From contig CAYMBG010000026.1 in the NCBI GenBank assembly GCA_964388615.1, positions 1-25,917 of the forward strand: a stretch of 25,917 bases of DNA, given 5' to 3'. The DNA comes from SLLW01 sp964388615 (GTDB taxonomy: Bacteria > Bacteroidota > Rhodothermia > Balneolales > Natronogracilivirgulaceae). Within the stretch, counting starts at the first letter, position 1. Each line of letters starts with the position of its first letter. Below the pieces are notes generated by a model that was given only the letters and a program-made list of their open reading frames with translations, did no database searches and was not told the DNA's origin. Made by a program: the position numbers and the translations under genes. Below, piece after piece: positions 1 to 8,808 of this stretch.

Positions 1-564
1 AAATCATGGAGATTCAGCATTGCTCTCACCGACCTTGGAATGGTTTATTACCCGGAAAACGCCACAGAATGGAGCACGTCTTCCTCCCGCTATTTTCATG
101 AAACCATTCCACAATTCCAATCCACTCCTGACATAAGCCCCGGTTCCGCTTTTAATTTTCTAATGAATGATCCTGCTGAAAACCGGCTGATGGATAATCT
201 TGATGCCACAGAAGCTGAATCTTATACGATCAAACTCCCAACCGAACTCCACTTCGGCTCAGCTTTGCAATATGATCGTATTTCGGGAATGGCCGATCTT
301 AACTATCGATTCAACACCACCGATTTCGGACCGGAAGGTTGGTACATCTCTTTTGGCAGTGAAATTCGCCTGCTCCGCTTCCTCCCCATTCAGGGGAGCA
401 TTCAATTTGACCCCGACCGCAATACCACCATGGGCGTTGGGGCAGGACTTGATTTGGGTTTTCTTCACCTGATGGCTGCTACCCGTATTCTGAGCATTGA
501 CGAAAAGCATGTCGACTGGCAAGCCGATAGTATATCAACTATCGGAATGCATATCCGTTTCTGA
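1..564 (+). CDS. Outer-membrane beta-barrel protein, C-terminal part (DUF5723-like), 5' truncated
   Basis: The reading frame is open from base 1, so the gene begins before the window; the internal ATG at position 40 is not its start. The visible 187 residues alternate polar and hydrophobic residues, as in beta-strands, include an early Bacteroidota-type motif (S-I-A-L-T-D-L-G), and end in a terminal phenylalanine (I-G-M-H-I-R-F), the usual C-terminal signal for BAM-dependent insertion of outer-membrane barrels. This resembles DUF5723 proteins of Bacteroidota, which are of unknown function. The family call is from pattern memory only; outer-membrane barrel is the safer level. No terminator hairpin is evident after the TGA at 562-564. 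Confidence 0.6.
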   Translation, partial: KSWRFSIALTDLGMVYYPENATEWSTSSSRYFHETIPQFQSTPDISPGSAFNFLMNDPAENRLMDNLDATEAESYTIKLPTELHFGSALQYDRISGMADLNYRFNTTDFGPEGWYISFGSEIRLLRFLPIQGSIQFDPDRNTTMGVGAGLDLGFLHLMAATRILSIDEKHVDWQADSISTIGMHIRF

Positions 565-925
565 TGTTCACCTATAAATTTGTCACTTACCGTTTCGGCC
601 TGGATGACATTTGTGTTTCTTGTCATGTTGACAAACCTCTGTATCCCTACTGTCACATTGGCTGACAAATAAAAACCGATATCTCCCAAAGAGGTTCATA
701 ACCCGTCTGCCATTATATAAAAACGAGACCTGTAACCCCTGAGCAGCGTTTATTTGTCTTTGTCAGGATCATCAGAGCCATGCTGCCATTTTTCACATGC
801 TTCCGAAATCATCTGCTGATTTGTCGTTGTTCATGACGAATTGCAGGAATAAGACATTTATGGTTTAATAATTGCTTTATATTAGAATTGAATGATAACC
901 GGTACCAAATAACGACCTATTTTTC
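565..925. other. Non-coding stretch upstream of lon
   Basis: There is no convincing reading frame in these 361 bases. The left third carries a cluster of TGTCA/TGACA inverted repeats (listed separately). The right end, just before lon, is AT-rich (about 855-890) and probably holds the lon promoter, but I could not pick out a clear -35/-10 pair. No CIRCE-type HrcA operator (TTAGCACTC-N9-GAGTGCTAA) is present. Confidence 0.6.
581..668. promoter_or_regulatory. Cluster of three TGTCA...TGACA inverted repeats
   Basis: The best site is a perfect palindrome, TTGTCA-TGT-TGACAA (620-634). A second pair, TGTCA (651-655) and TGACA (663-667), is separated by 7 bases. A third and looser pair is TGTCA (581-585) and TGACA (605-609). 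Six half-sites in 88 bases, in three correctly oriented pairs, suggest binding of a dimeric regulator. The cluster lies about 260 bp upstream of lon and just after the preceding gene, so its target is uncertain. The regulator is not identifiable. Confidence 0.4.
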
Positions 926-3609
926 ATGCAGAACTTTGATGGATTAAAAATACTTTCGCAAAATTTATCCGAAGATGAATTTGATGATTTTGAACAAGCG
1001 ATACCTTTGCTCTCGGAAGAGGAAGAAAAACGAATTACAGAAGCAGACATACCGGAAGAACTACCCATTTTACCACTAAAAAACACGGTGCTTTACCCTG
1101 GTGTTGTTATTCCTATCACCGTTGGCCGCGACCGTTCTCTGGAACTGGTTAAAAACGCCTATGAAGCTGATAAGACCGTCGGTATTGTAACTCAAAAAAA
1201 CAAGGATCAGGAAGATCCTTCACCCGATGAACTTTATCATGTCGGCACTATCGCCCAGATACTGAAGCTCATCAAAATGCCGGACGGTAGCAAGAGTATT
1301 GTTATACAGGGGAAAAGTGTATTTGAAATTGAAGAGTTCACGCAACATGATCCTTACTATGTTGCAAAAGTGAAACCTTTCCAATACGAACAGGATGTAT
1401 CCGGAGTCGAGCTGGATGCGGCATTGCGATCTGTGAAGGAGACGGCAACCCAGATCGTGAATCTCTCCCCCAATATCCCCTCTGAGGCCGCAATTGCCAT
1501 CAACAACATCAACAGCCCTACTTTTCTGCTAAATTTTATCAGCTCAAACCTCAATATTTCACTTGATGAGAAGCAGGCATTGCTGGAGATTCGCAATTTC
1601 TCCGAGAAAATGGATAAGGTAATGGCCTACATCAAAAAGGAGATGCAGGTTCTGAACCTTAGCGAGGAGATACGATCGAAAGTCAAAACAGACATTGACA
1701 AGCAGCAAAAGGATTTTTATCTGCGTCAGCAGCTAAAAGCAATTCAAGAGGAGCTGGGAGAAGACAGTGAGCAGGAAGATGTTCAAAAACTCCGAAACCG
1801 GGCCAAGGAAAAGGATTTTCCCGAGCACGTACAAAAAGTGCTGGATAAAGAACTGGATCGCCTGGAACGCACCCCAACCAATGCACCGAATCATGGCGTT
1901 ATCCACAACTATGTGGAATGGCTGGTTGATCTGCCCTGGAATCACTATTCCAAGGACAAGCTGGATCTCAAACGAGCCCGCAAAATTCTGGATGAAGATC
2001 ATTACGGATTGGAAAAGGTCAAAAAGCGTATTGTTGAACATCTGTCAGTGCTCAAGCTCAAAAAAGATATGAAAGCCCCCATCCTGTGTTTTTACGGNNN
2101 NNNNNNNNNNNNNNNNNNNNNNNNNNNNNNNNNNNNNNNNNNNNNNNNNNNNNNNNNNNNNNNNNNNNNNNNNNNNNNNNNNNNNNNNNNNNNNNNNTGT
2201 CAGTGCTCAAGCTCAAAAAAGATATGAAAGCCCCCATCCTGTGTTTTTACGGGCCTCCGGGAGTTGGAAAAACATCACTGGGAAAATCCATTGCGCGCGC
2301 CATGAACCGGGAGTTCCAGCGTTTCAGCATAGGGGGATTACAGGATGAGGCGGAGATCAGAGGGCACCGCCGAACGTACATCGGTGCATTGCCCGGCAGA
2401 ATTATCCAAAGCGTCAAAAAGGCAGGCACCAGCAATCCGCTGATGATGCTTGACGAGATTGACAAAGTCGGCATGAATTTCCGGGGCGATCCAACATCCG
2501 CTCTCCTGGAAGTACTTGATCCGGAACAAAATCACACGTTTTATGACAATTACCTGGAAGTAGAGTATGACCTCTCCAAAGTTCTCTTTATAGCCACCGC
2601 CAATAATCTCGACACCATTCCCGCCGCCTTGCGGGATCGCATGGAAGTAATCTACCTGAGTGGTTATACCCTCGAGGAAAAACTGCAAATAGCAAAAAAA
2701 TATCTGGTGCCAAAGCAAATTAAAGAAAATGGACTAAAAAAAAACCAATTCCGGGTTTCCGACAAAGCCATTTCCAAAATCATTGATGGCTATACCCGGG
2801 AATCGGGAGTCCGTAATCTTGAACGGGAGATCGGTGCAGTCACCCGGGGCGTAGCGAGCAAAATAGCGTCATCAGAGATCACCAAGGCATCCATAGGTGT
2901 AAATGATATCGAGGATTACTTGGGCAAACGCAGATACTATTCGGATGTCGCGGAGCGAACCACCGTTCCCGGCGTTGCGACCGGACTGGCCTGGACACCT
3001 TATGGAGGCGACATCCTTTTCATTGAAGCAAATGTTTCCAAGGGAACAGGTAAGTTGAACATTACCGGACAATTGGGCGATGTCATGAAAGAGTCCGCAA
3101 TGCTTGCCCTGAGCTATCTGAAGTCATGGGCACCGCAACTCTCCATTCCCGAATCTGCATTTGATGAATGGGACCTGCACATCCACGTACCGGCCGGATC
3201 GGTCCCCAAGGATGGTCCATCTGCCGGAGTCGCACTGCTATCTGCCATTGCCTCTATATTTACGCAACGCAAAGTCAAAAACACGGTAGCCATGACCGGC
3301 GAGATCACTCTTCGCGGATCGGTGTTACCGGTTGGAGGTATCAAAGAAAAAACGCTGGCAGCCCGGCGTTCCGGCATAGAAACGGTGATCTTGCCCTCCC
3401 GCAACCGCAAGGATGTGGAAGAAATAGAAAGTGATGTAATAAAAGGGATTACATTTCATTACATTGACAGAATGAAGCCGATTCTTGACCTTGTTTTGGA
3501 GGATGAGCCGGTGGAAGATCCTCAAATCAAATTCAAGAGCACGAAAAAAGGTAAAGAATCCAGTGAACACTCCCAGGATACTCCTGCTGGTGAACCGACA
3601 ACCAACTAA
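926..3609 (+). CDS. lon: ATP-dependent protease Lon (interrupted by an artificial assembly gap)
   Basis: Lon degrades misfolded and regulatory proteins in the cytoplasm, using ATP. The N-terminal substrate-binding domain starts after a 40-residue acidic extension with the family motif L-P-I-L-P-L-K-N-T. It is followed by the AAA+ module with Walker A GPPGVGKT and Walker B M-M-L-D-E-I-D-K, and by the S16 protease domain with catalytic Ser in P-K-D-G-P-S-A-G and catalytic Lys in G-G-I-K-E-K-T. A run of 100 Ns splits the frame inside Walker A. The 55 bases before the gap recur exactly after it, and removing 155 bases restores one frame of 842 residues (Walker A at about 391-398, Ser about 714, Lys about 755), a normal Lon length. 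The gene is therefore intact and should not be read as two partial genes. The ATG at 926 lacks a clear Shine-Dalgarno sequence. rsgA follows after 51 bases, probably co-transcribed. Confidence 0.97.
2043..2252. repeat. Assembly artefact: 55-bp contig-end duplication flanking 100 Ns
   Basis: Bases 2043-2097 and 2198-2252 are identical, and the run 2098-2197 between them is exactly 100 Ns. This is what results when two contigs overlapping by a 55-base k-mer are joined with a default spacer. Collapsing the duplicate and the Ns restores a continuous Lon frame, so no sequence is missing and there is no biological repeat. Confidence 0.95.
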
Positions 3610-3621
3610 GTAAACTTTTCC

Positions 3622-3647
3622 GTGATACCTGTGAATACAGGTATCAC
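3622..3647 (+). promoter_or_regulatory. Perfect 11-bp hairpin between lon and rsgA
   Basis: GTGATACCTGT and ACAGGTATCAC form a perfect stem with a GAAT loop. There is no T-run after it, so it is not a typical intrinsic terminator. It ends two bases before the AGGAG of rsgA and could control ribosome access, mark an RNA processing site, or act as a weak attenuator in the lon-rsgA transcript. Confidence 0.6.
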
Positions 3648-3649
3648 AC

Positions 3650-3654
3650 AGGAG
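3650..3654 (+). promoter_or_regulatory. Ribosome binding site that fixes the rsgA start
   Basis: AGGAG lies six bases before the ATG at 3661. The in-frame GTG at 3622, which would give a longer protein, falls inside the hairpin and has no such site. Confidence 0.75.
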
Positions 3655-3660
3655 TTATGT

Positions 3661-4581
3661 ATGGAAGGATTGATTGTCAAATCTACCGGGAGCTGGTATC
3701 ATGTGCGAACAAACACCGGTCAAATCGTCAGATGCCGATTACCTGGCAAATTCCGACTCCATGAGGAAAAACTTACGAATCCGGTAGTTGTAGGAGATCG
3801 GATAACCGTTTCCATGCAATCCGATGACACCGGAACGATTGAGAAGATCCATGAGCGAAAAAATGAACTGCCCAGAAAAGCGACTCATGGGAAAAAGGGA
3901 GTCCAGATAATCGCATCGAACATAGAACAGGTGGTTATTGTACAATCTTGTAAAAAACCGGAATTCAAGACCGGATTCATTGACAGGATATTGGTATCAT
4001 GTGAGGCGTATGATATCAGTCCCTTGATTATTTTGAACAAATCCGACCTTGTGAAAAATGACAAGGAGGTTGAAAAGGTAACAAATGCACAAAAACGGTA
4101 TCAGAACCTCGGGTATCAGCTACAACTGACCAGCTATCATGACCCTGAGACCATTCAACTGTTAGAAAAGAAGTTGGATGGCAAAGTATCGGTCATGACC
4201 GGTCCGTCAGGTACCGGCAAAAGTACCCTGTTAAATTCCATAAGACCGCAACTTCAACTGAAAACAAATGAAATTAGCCGTTCATCCAACAAGGGAAAAC
4301 ACACAACTACACTGGCAGAGCTTTTTGAGATAAAAGAAGATACCTTTGTGATCGATACTCCCGGCATAAGGGAGTTTGGCCTGGTTAACATTGAATCCTA
4401 CGAGCTTGCGCTTTTTTTTCCCGAAATGCGCCAGTACCGGAACCAATGTCATTATTACAACTGTACTCACCGACACGAACCTGATTGTGCCGTAAAAAAA
4501 GCACTTGAAGAGGAACATATCTCACAGCCCCGCTACAAAAGCTACCTGAACATTCTGGAAAGCATTGAGCAGAATTCCTGA
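3661..4581 (+). CDS. rsgA: Ribosome small subunit-dependent GTPase RsgA (YjeQ)
   Basis: RsgA is a circularly permuted GTPase that acts late in 30S subunit maturation. The 306-residue protein shows the family layout: an N-terminal OB fold (M-E-G-L-I-V-K-S-T-G-S-W-Y), then the permuted GTPase with G4 (L-N-K-S-D, about residue 126) ahead of G1 (GPSGTGKST, 181-189) and G3 (D-T-P-G-I-R-E-F-G). A C-terminal zinc site follows, with C263, C268, H270 and C276. All key motifs are intact and the length is normal. The start at 3661 is chosen because of the AGGAG six bases upstream and because the OB fold begins there. It lies 51 bases after lon, with a strong hairpin between them. Confidence 0.95.
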   Translation: MEGLIVKSTGSWYHVRTNTGQIVRCRLPGKFRLHEEKLTNPVVVGDRITVSMQSDDTGTIEKIHERKNELPRKATHGKKGVQIIASNIEQVVIVQSCKKPEFKTGFIDRILVSCEAYDISPLIILNKSDLVKNDKEVEKVTNAQKRYQNLGYQLQLTSYHDPETIQLLEKKLDGKVSVMTGPSGTGKSTLLNSIRPQLQLKTNEISRSSNKGKHTTTLAELFEIKEDTFVIDTPGIREFGLVNIESYELALFFPEMRQYRNQCHYYNCTHRHEPDCAVKKALEEEHISQPRYKSYLNILESIEQNS

Positions 4582-4584
4582 CAC

Positions 4585-4616
4585 GTAAAAAAAAACGGGA
4601 AATCATTCCTTTTTAC
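4585..4616 (+). terminator. Possible terminator of the lon-rsgA unit
   Basis: GTAAAAA (4585-4591) pairs with TTTTTAC (4610-4616), and inside it GGAA (4598-4601) pairs with TTCC (4606-4609) around an ATCA loop, leaving a bulge on the left arm. It begins three bases after the rsgA stop. The stem is AT-rich and no U-run follows it, so the call is tentative. Confidence 0.35.
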
Positions 4617-4639
4617 ATATTGCCAAGTGATAATAAAAA

Positions 4640-4678
4640 AAATTACCTTTATATAAGTACATTTTAAAACGGTAATTT
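4640..4678 (+). promoter_or_regulatory. 8-bp inverted repeat bracketing a likely promoter
   Basis: AAATTACC (4640-4647) and GGTAATTT (4671-4678) are perfect inverted repeats, 23 bases apart. The AT-rich spacer contains TATAAG (4652-4657) and ends about 30 bases before the start of the next gene, so it probably overlaps its promoter. This arrangement would suit an operator, but no regulator can be named. Confidence 0.35.
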
Positions 4679-4709
4679 GTGGGGAATAAAATCTAACAAA
4701 GGAGTAAAA

Positions 4710-5834
4710 ATGAACTACAAGAGTATGCCTCTATACAGAATCCCTCTGTTTTTGGGATTAATCATTGTTATGACTCTGGGAACCGGGAATAAAGCTCAGG
4801 GCCAATTGGGCGATATTGGTGAGTTATTTGAGGGTGGCCAGGAGGATGCCCAACTGCTCTTGCAAGAGTACTTAAAACCTTTCGGAAGCGGATTTGGAGC
4901 AGGTATAAACTCCGGTTGGGTGGATCGCGCCAATACACATGGAACCCTTGGATTTCATCTGAAGCTAAACGTTACTGCGGCAATCGTTCCAAGTGCCGAC
5001 AAAGATTTCAATGTCAATGACCTCGGCCTTTCTAAGCTGGAAGTATTGCACGGGGATAACCCGGTCACTCCCACTTTCAGCGGCACCTCCGAATCGGGAC
5101 CCATGCTGGGTTTTCGTGAGCGAATAGAACAAACGGGAGAAATGGTTGATATCGAGGCGTTCCGTATGCCAGAAGGAATAGGCCTGGATTTCATCCCCAC
5201 TCCGATGATTCAAGCGGGTGTTGGCCTTCCAAAAAACACCGATCTGATGCTGCGTTATGTGCCTGCATTAAATTATGAAGATTACGGAGAGGTATCCTTA
5301 TTGGGGGTGGGAGTCAAACATGAAATAAATCAGTGGCTTCCGGCTGGACGAATATTACCCGTTACACTCTCCGTAATGGCTGGATACACCACCTTTCGAT
5401 CGCATGTGGATCTTGATGCTCAACCGACACCACAGGATTATGACCACGATCCCAAAAATCTGGACACACCCGGACAATGGGATGATCAACAAATCAGCCT
5501 GAATTCCGATGCCTTCACAATGAATATCCTGGTTGGAAAATCACTTCCCATTCTTTCTGTCTATGGCGGCATCGGTTTTGAGACTTCAACAACCTCTGTA
5601 AATGTCGACGGGAACTACCCATACTACGAACCGGTTAATGTACAACCTGAAGGGAGCTACGATATGGAACTAAATGCTTTAACGGATCCTATTGACATCT
5701 CTCTGGATGGTGCCAACACATTACGTGCCTTGGCGGGTGTACGTATCAGCCTGCCTTTAATCACTTTCAACGTAGATTATACGTATGCTGATTATTCAAT
5801 GGTAAGTGCTGGATTGGGAATCAGCCTGCGCTAA
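4710..5834 (+). CDS. Exported beta-barrel protein, DUF6588-like
   Basis: The 374-residue protein has a Sec signal peptide (charged N-terminus, hydrophobic core about 12-25, likely cleavage after A-Q-G). The mature part is rich in short amphipathic strands and Gly/Asp turns, ending in G-L-G-I-S-L-R. The segment Y-L-K-P-F-G-S-G-F-G-A-G-I-N-S-G-W resembles DUF6588 proteins of Bacteroidota, which are of unknown function and probably located in the outer membrane. The ATG at 4710 is preceded by AAAGGAG (4698-4704) with five bases of spacing, one of the few good ribosome binding sites here; the longer in-frame start at 4677 has none. It converges on polA with only 11 bases between the two stop codons. 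Confidence 0.6.
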   Translation: MNYKSMPLYRIPLFLGLIIVMTLGTGNKAQGQLGDIGELFEGGQEDAQLLLQEYLKPFGSGFGAGINSGWVDRANTHGTLGFHLKLNVTAAIVPSADKDFNVNDLGLSKLEVLHGDNPVTPTFSGTSESGPMLGFRERIEQTGEMVDIEAFRMPEGIGLDFIPTPMIQAGVGLPKNTDLMLRYVPALNYEDYGEVSLLGVGVKHEINQWLPAGRILPVTLSVMAGYTTFRSHVDLDAQPTPQDYDHDPKNLDTPGQWDDQQISLNSDAFTMNILVGKSLPILSVYGGIGFETSTTSVNVDGNYPYYEPVNVQPEGSYDMELNALTDPIDISLDGANTLRALAGVRISLPLITFNVDYTYADYSMVSAGLGISLR

Positions 5835-5845
5835 AAGAAGTACCT

Positions 5846-8650
5846 TTAGTGGGCATCCAGCCAATTATCGGATATACCGATCTCCGCTTTCAAAGGGACT
5901 TTCAATTCCATCGCATTCTCCATGATATCCCGCACGCGGAGTGGTGTATCTTCCTGTTCCGATTCGGGCATCTCGAATATCAACTCGTCATGGACTTGAA
6001 GCAACAGGCGTGTTTGTGAATTACAGGACTGCAATTCTTGATCAATCATGATAGTTGCCTGTTTTATGAGATCCGCAGCCGTACCCTGTATCGGCATATT
6101 CACAGCTGTTCGCTCAGCGAAACTTCTGATATTGAAATTCTTTGAAAGAATGTCTGGAATATCGCGTCTGCGACCGGCCAAAGTCTCCACATAACCATGC
6201 TCCCGGGCAAAGGCTATGGTATCGGTGATGTATTGTTGAATAGATGGAAACCGGGTAAAGTAAGCATCAATAATTTTTTTGCCCTCCTTATTTGAAATAC
6301 CAAGTCGCTGTGCCAAACCAAATGAACTCACACCATATGGTATGCCAAAGTTAACCTCTTTGGCTTTACGTCGATGCTCGCGTGAAACATCGCTGATCGT
6401 ATCAAGACCAAAAATCTCTGCTGCCGTTCGTGAATGAATATCCTCGCCTTCACGGAAAGCCTCAATCATCGCTTGATCTCCGGCTATAGAGGCAATGATG
6501 CGCAATTCAACTTGAGAATAATCCACCGCGAGTATACGGTATCCCTGCTCGGCAACAAAGGCCTTGCGGATACCCCTCCCCCGTTCGGTACGAACCGGAA
6601 TATTCTGCATATTCGGATTTGTAGATGACAACCTTCCTGTTGCAGTTACATGTTGATTGAAAGTAGTATGGATACGACCGGTTTTTTTATTAACCAATTT
6701 CGGCAATGCATCAACATAAGTTGATTTCAGCTTGCTGAGTCCCCTGTACTCCAATATTTTCTCAGCTATTTCATACTCTGCGGCCAATGTCGTCAACACC
6801 TGCTCCGAGGTCGAATACTTGCCGGTTGCTGTTTTTTTCCTGGAAGGTAAATGCAACTTATCGAATAAAATAGCTCCAAGTTGCTGCGTGGAGTTGATAT
6901 TGAACTCCTCACCCGCCATCTCGTAAACCGTATCCCGGACTTTCTGAATATCCGTGTTCAAATCTTTTGAGAAAGAATGAAGCAAGTCCCTGTCCAGTTT
7001 TATACCCACACGCTCCATGTCCGCTAATATCTTTGCAAGTGGAAATTCCATTTCGGTAGCGAGATCATGTAGCTTCTGCTCCTTAAGTTTCGATTCAAAA
7101 ATCTTGTAAAGCCTTAATGTTACATCGGCATCCTCACATGCATAGGGAGCTACCGTTTCAACAGGAAGGTCCTGCATTGATTTCTGTTTTTTTCCTTTTT
7201 CACCGATCAATGACGCAATAGAAACGGGATCATAGTTAAGATAGGTCCTTGCAAGGGTGTCCATATCCAGTTTTTGAGCAGCATCCAGCAAATAAGCGGC
7301 CAGCATGGTATCAAAAAGAGGGCCGTCTATCCGTAGACCAAAATTCGTAAGCACGCGATAGTCGAATTTGAAGTGGTGAGCAACTTTGAGAATCTTCGGC
7401 GTAGAAAACAACTCATCAAGAATGGAAATAAGTTCCCGAGGTTCCATAAGACTCGCCACAACATACCAGGCTTCTCCGGGTTGACACGAAAATGCAATTC
7501 CAAGTAGTTCGGCACTTCCCGGGTCGGTTGAGGAGGTTTCGGTATCAAAACTCCAAACATCAACATTTTTCAACAACTTCACCATATCCTTAACATCATC
7601 AACAGTACTACAGATATGATAAGTCACAGATTCCTTGTCAAATGACTCATAAGCCGTTGTCTCTTGCTGAGTGGCAGCGTCCTCATTCCAATCAGAAAAT
7701 AATACTCCCTGTCCGCCCTGGTCCATATTATTTCGAATGGTCCCCAACATCCCTTTTTCGGCGGAATCGATCTTCCGTGCAAGTGACCGGAATTCCATCC
7801 GTATAAAAAAGTTCAAAAGGGCCTGTCCCTGAACCCCTTGCCATCGCAGTTCTTTCCATGAAATGGTCTCTGGTACATTTGTATTGATGACAATCATCTC
7901 CCTTGACTTGAGGGCTTGCTGTTGGTTTTGTGTTAATCCCTCCCTTGCCCTTTTGCTTTTCATTCGAGGAGCCGCTTCAAATGCTTTTTCAAGAGTTTTG
8001 TGTTCACCGATAATCTTAGCAGCTCCTTTTTTCCCGATTCCGGGAACACCGGGGATATTGTCCGATGTATCTCCGATCAGTGCAAGCACATCGATCACAG
8101 CTTCGGGTTCGACGCCAAAATAATCGATCACTCCATCCCGGTCGATAATATCAAAGCCCTCGCCTCTGTTACGAGGTTTGTACATATAGATATTGTCTCC
8201 CACCAATTGCATGAAATCTTTGTCAGGTGTGACCATGTATACCCGAACCTTCTCCTTTCTGGCTTGCAAAGCGAGTGTACCGATAAGGTCATCCGCTTCA
8301 TAACCATCCCTTTCAACATTGTTGAAACCAAAATAGCTGACCATCTCTTTGATCAGTGGTATAGCCGTTTGTAAATCCTCTGGTTGAGGCGGACGATTAG
8401 CCTTGTAGTTTTCATCCATCTTATGACGAAACGTAGGCTCGTGGGTATCCCATGCCACCGCAAGATATGTCGGTTGTTCTTTTTCCAGCAGATTTACAAG
8501 AGCATTAGCGAATCCATAAATAGCCCCCGTTGGTATTCCTTCGGCATTGCGCAAATTGCTGTTGATCATTGCAAAATAGGAACGATAGGCAAGTGCCGTT
8601 CCGTCGATAAGAAAAAGTGTCTCAGACATATTGGCGTCTTTAGCTGTCAT
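5846..8650 (-). CDS. polA: DNA polymerase I
   Basis: PolA performs Okazaki-fragment processing and repair synthesis. The 934 residues carry all three domains. The 5'-3' exonuclease (about 1-300) starts with L-F-L-I-D-G-T-A-L-A-Y-R. The 3'-5' exonuclease (about 350-530) retains F-D-T-E-T and Y-A-C-E-D-A-D, so proofreading looks active, which is not true of all PolA proteins. The family A polymerase domain has motif A (D-Y-S-Q-V-E-L-R), the O-helix (R-R-K-A-K-E-V-N-F-G-I-P-Y-G) and motif C (V-H-D-E). Phe occupies the position that discriminates against dideoxynucleotides in the E. coli enzyme. The start may instead be the ATG at 8629 (M-S-E-T-L-F-L-I-D-G), which fits the family better; neither has a Shine-Dalgarno sequence. 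It is divergent from the SpoIIE-type phosphatase. Confidence 0.97.
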   Translation of the reverse strand: MTAKDANMSETLFLIDGTALAYRSYFAMINSNLRNAEGIPTGAIYGFANALVNLLEKEQPTYLAVAWDTHEPTFRHKMDENYKANRPPQPEDLQTAIPLIKEMVSYFGFNNVERDGYEADDLIGTLALQARKEKVRVYMVTPDKDFMQLVGDNIYMYKPRNRGEGFDIIDRDGVIDYFGVEPEAVIDVLALIGDTSDNIPGVPGIGKKGAAKIIGEHKTLEKAFEAAPRMKSKRAREGLTQNQQQALKSREMIVINTNVPETISWKELRWQGVQGQALLNFFIRMEFRSLARKIDSAEKGMLGTIRNNMDQGGQGVLFSDWNEDAATQQETTAYESFDKESVTYHICSTVDDVKDMVKLLKNVDVWSFDTETSSTDPGSAELLGIAFSCQPGEAWYVVASLMEPRELISILDELFSTPKILKVAHHFKFDYRVLTNFGLRIDGPLFDTMLAAYLLDAAQKLDMDTLARTYLNYDPVSIASLIGEKGKKQKSMQDLPVETVAPYACEDADVTLRLYKIFESKLKEQKLHDLATEMEFPLAKILADMERVGIKLDRDLLHSFSKDLNTDIQKVRDTVYEMAGEEFNINSTQQLGAILFDKLHLPSRKKTATGKYSTSEQVLTTLAAEYEIAEKILEYRGLSKLKSTYVDALPKLVNKKTGRIHTTFNQHVTATGRLSSTNPNMQNIPVRTERGRGIRKAFVAEQGYRILAVDYSQVELRIIASIAGDQAMIEAFREGEDIHSRTAAEIFGLDTISDVSREHRRKAKEVNFGIPYGVSSFGLAQRLGISNKEGKKIIDAYFTRFPSIQQYITDTIAFAREHGYVETLAGRRRDIPDILSKNFNIRSFAERTAVNMPIQGTAADLIKQATIMIDQELQSCNSQTRLLLQVHDELIFEMPESEQEDTPLRVRDIMENAMELKVPLKAEIGISDNWLDAH

Positions 8651-8808
8651 GACTTAAAAAAAGAGTTAGAAATACCGGTAACCGGATAAATTAATCGAAT
8701 CTTGATACAACTTTTTTGTTTATCATTCGAATACTTTGGAGCAACCAATGACAATTGAGGCATAATAAGAATACACCGACTGAAATCATCTCCATTTCCG
8801 TAAAAAGT

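Noticed and set aside
926..2227. Apparent C-terminally truncated Lon, with a second partial Lon from 2086
   Set aside because: The break is created by the duplicated 55-mer and 100 Ns; collapsing them gives one continuous frame, so there is no frameshift or pseudogene.
3622..3660. Upstream GTG start for RsgA
   Set aside because: It lies inside the hairpin, has no ribosome binding site, and adds residues that precede the conserved OB-fold start; the ATG at 3661 has AGGAG.
6381..6389. Half of a parS-like site (CGTGAAACA) inside polA
   Set aside because: The other half does not match the palindrome, and the site is within a conserved coding segment.
7863..8374. Overlapping + strand open frames within polA, and similar ones in uvrC and dsbD
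   Set aside because: They run antisense to strongly conserved genes, have no recognisable domains, and are best explained as shadows.
8755..8808. TTG start extending the SpoIIE-type phosphatase
   Set aside because: The 18 added residues are unremarkable and there is no ribosome binding site; the ATG at 8809 is simpler, although not proven.
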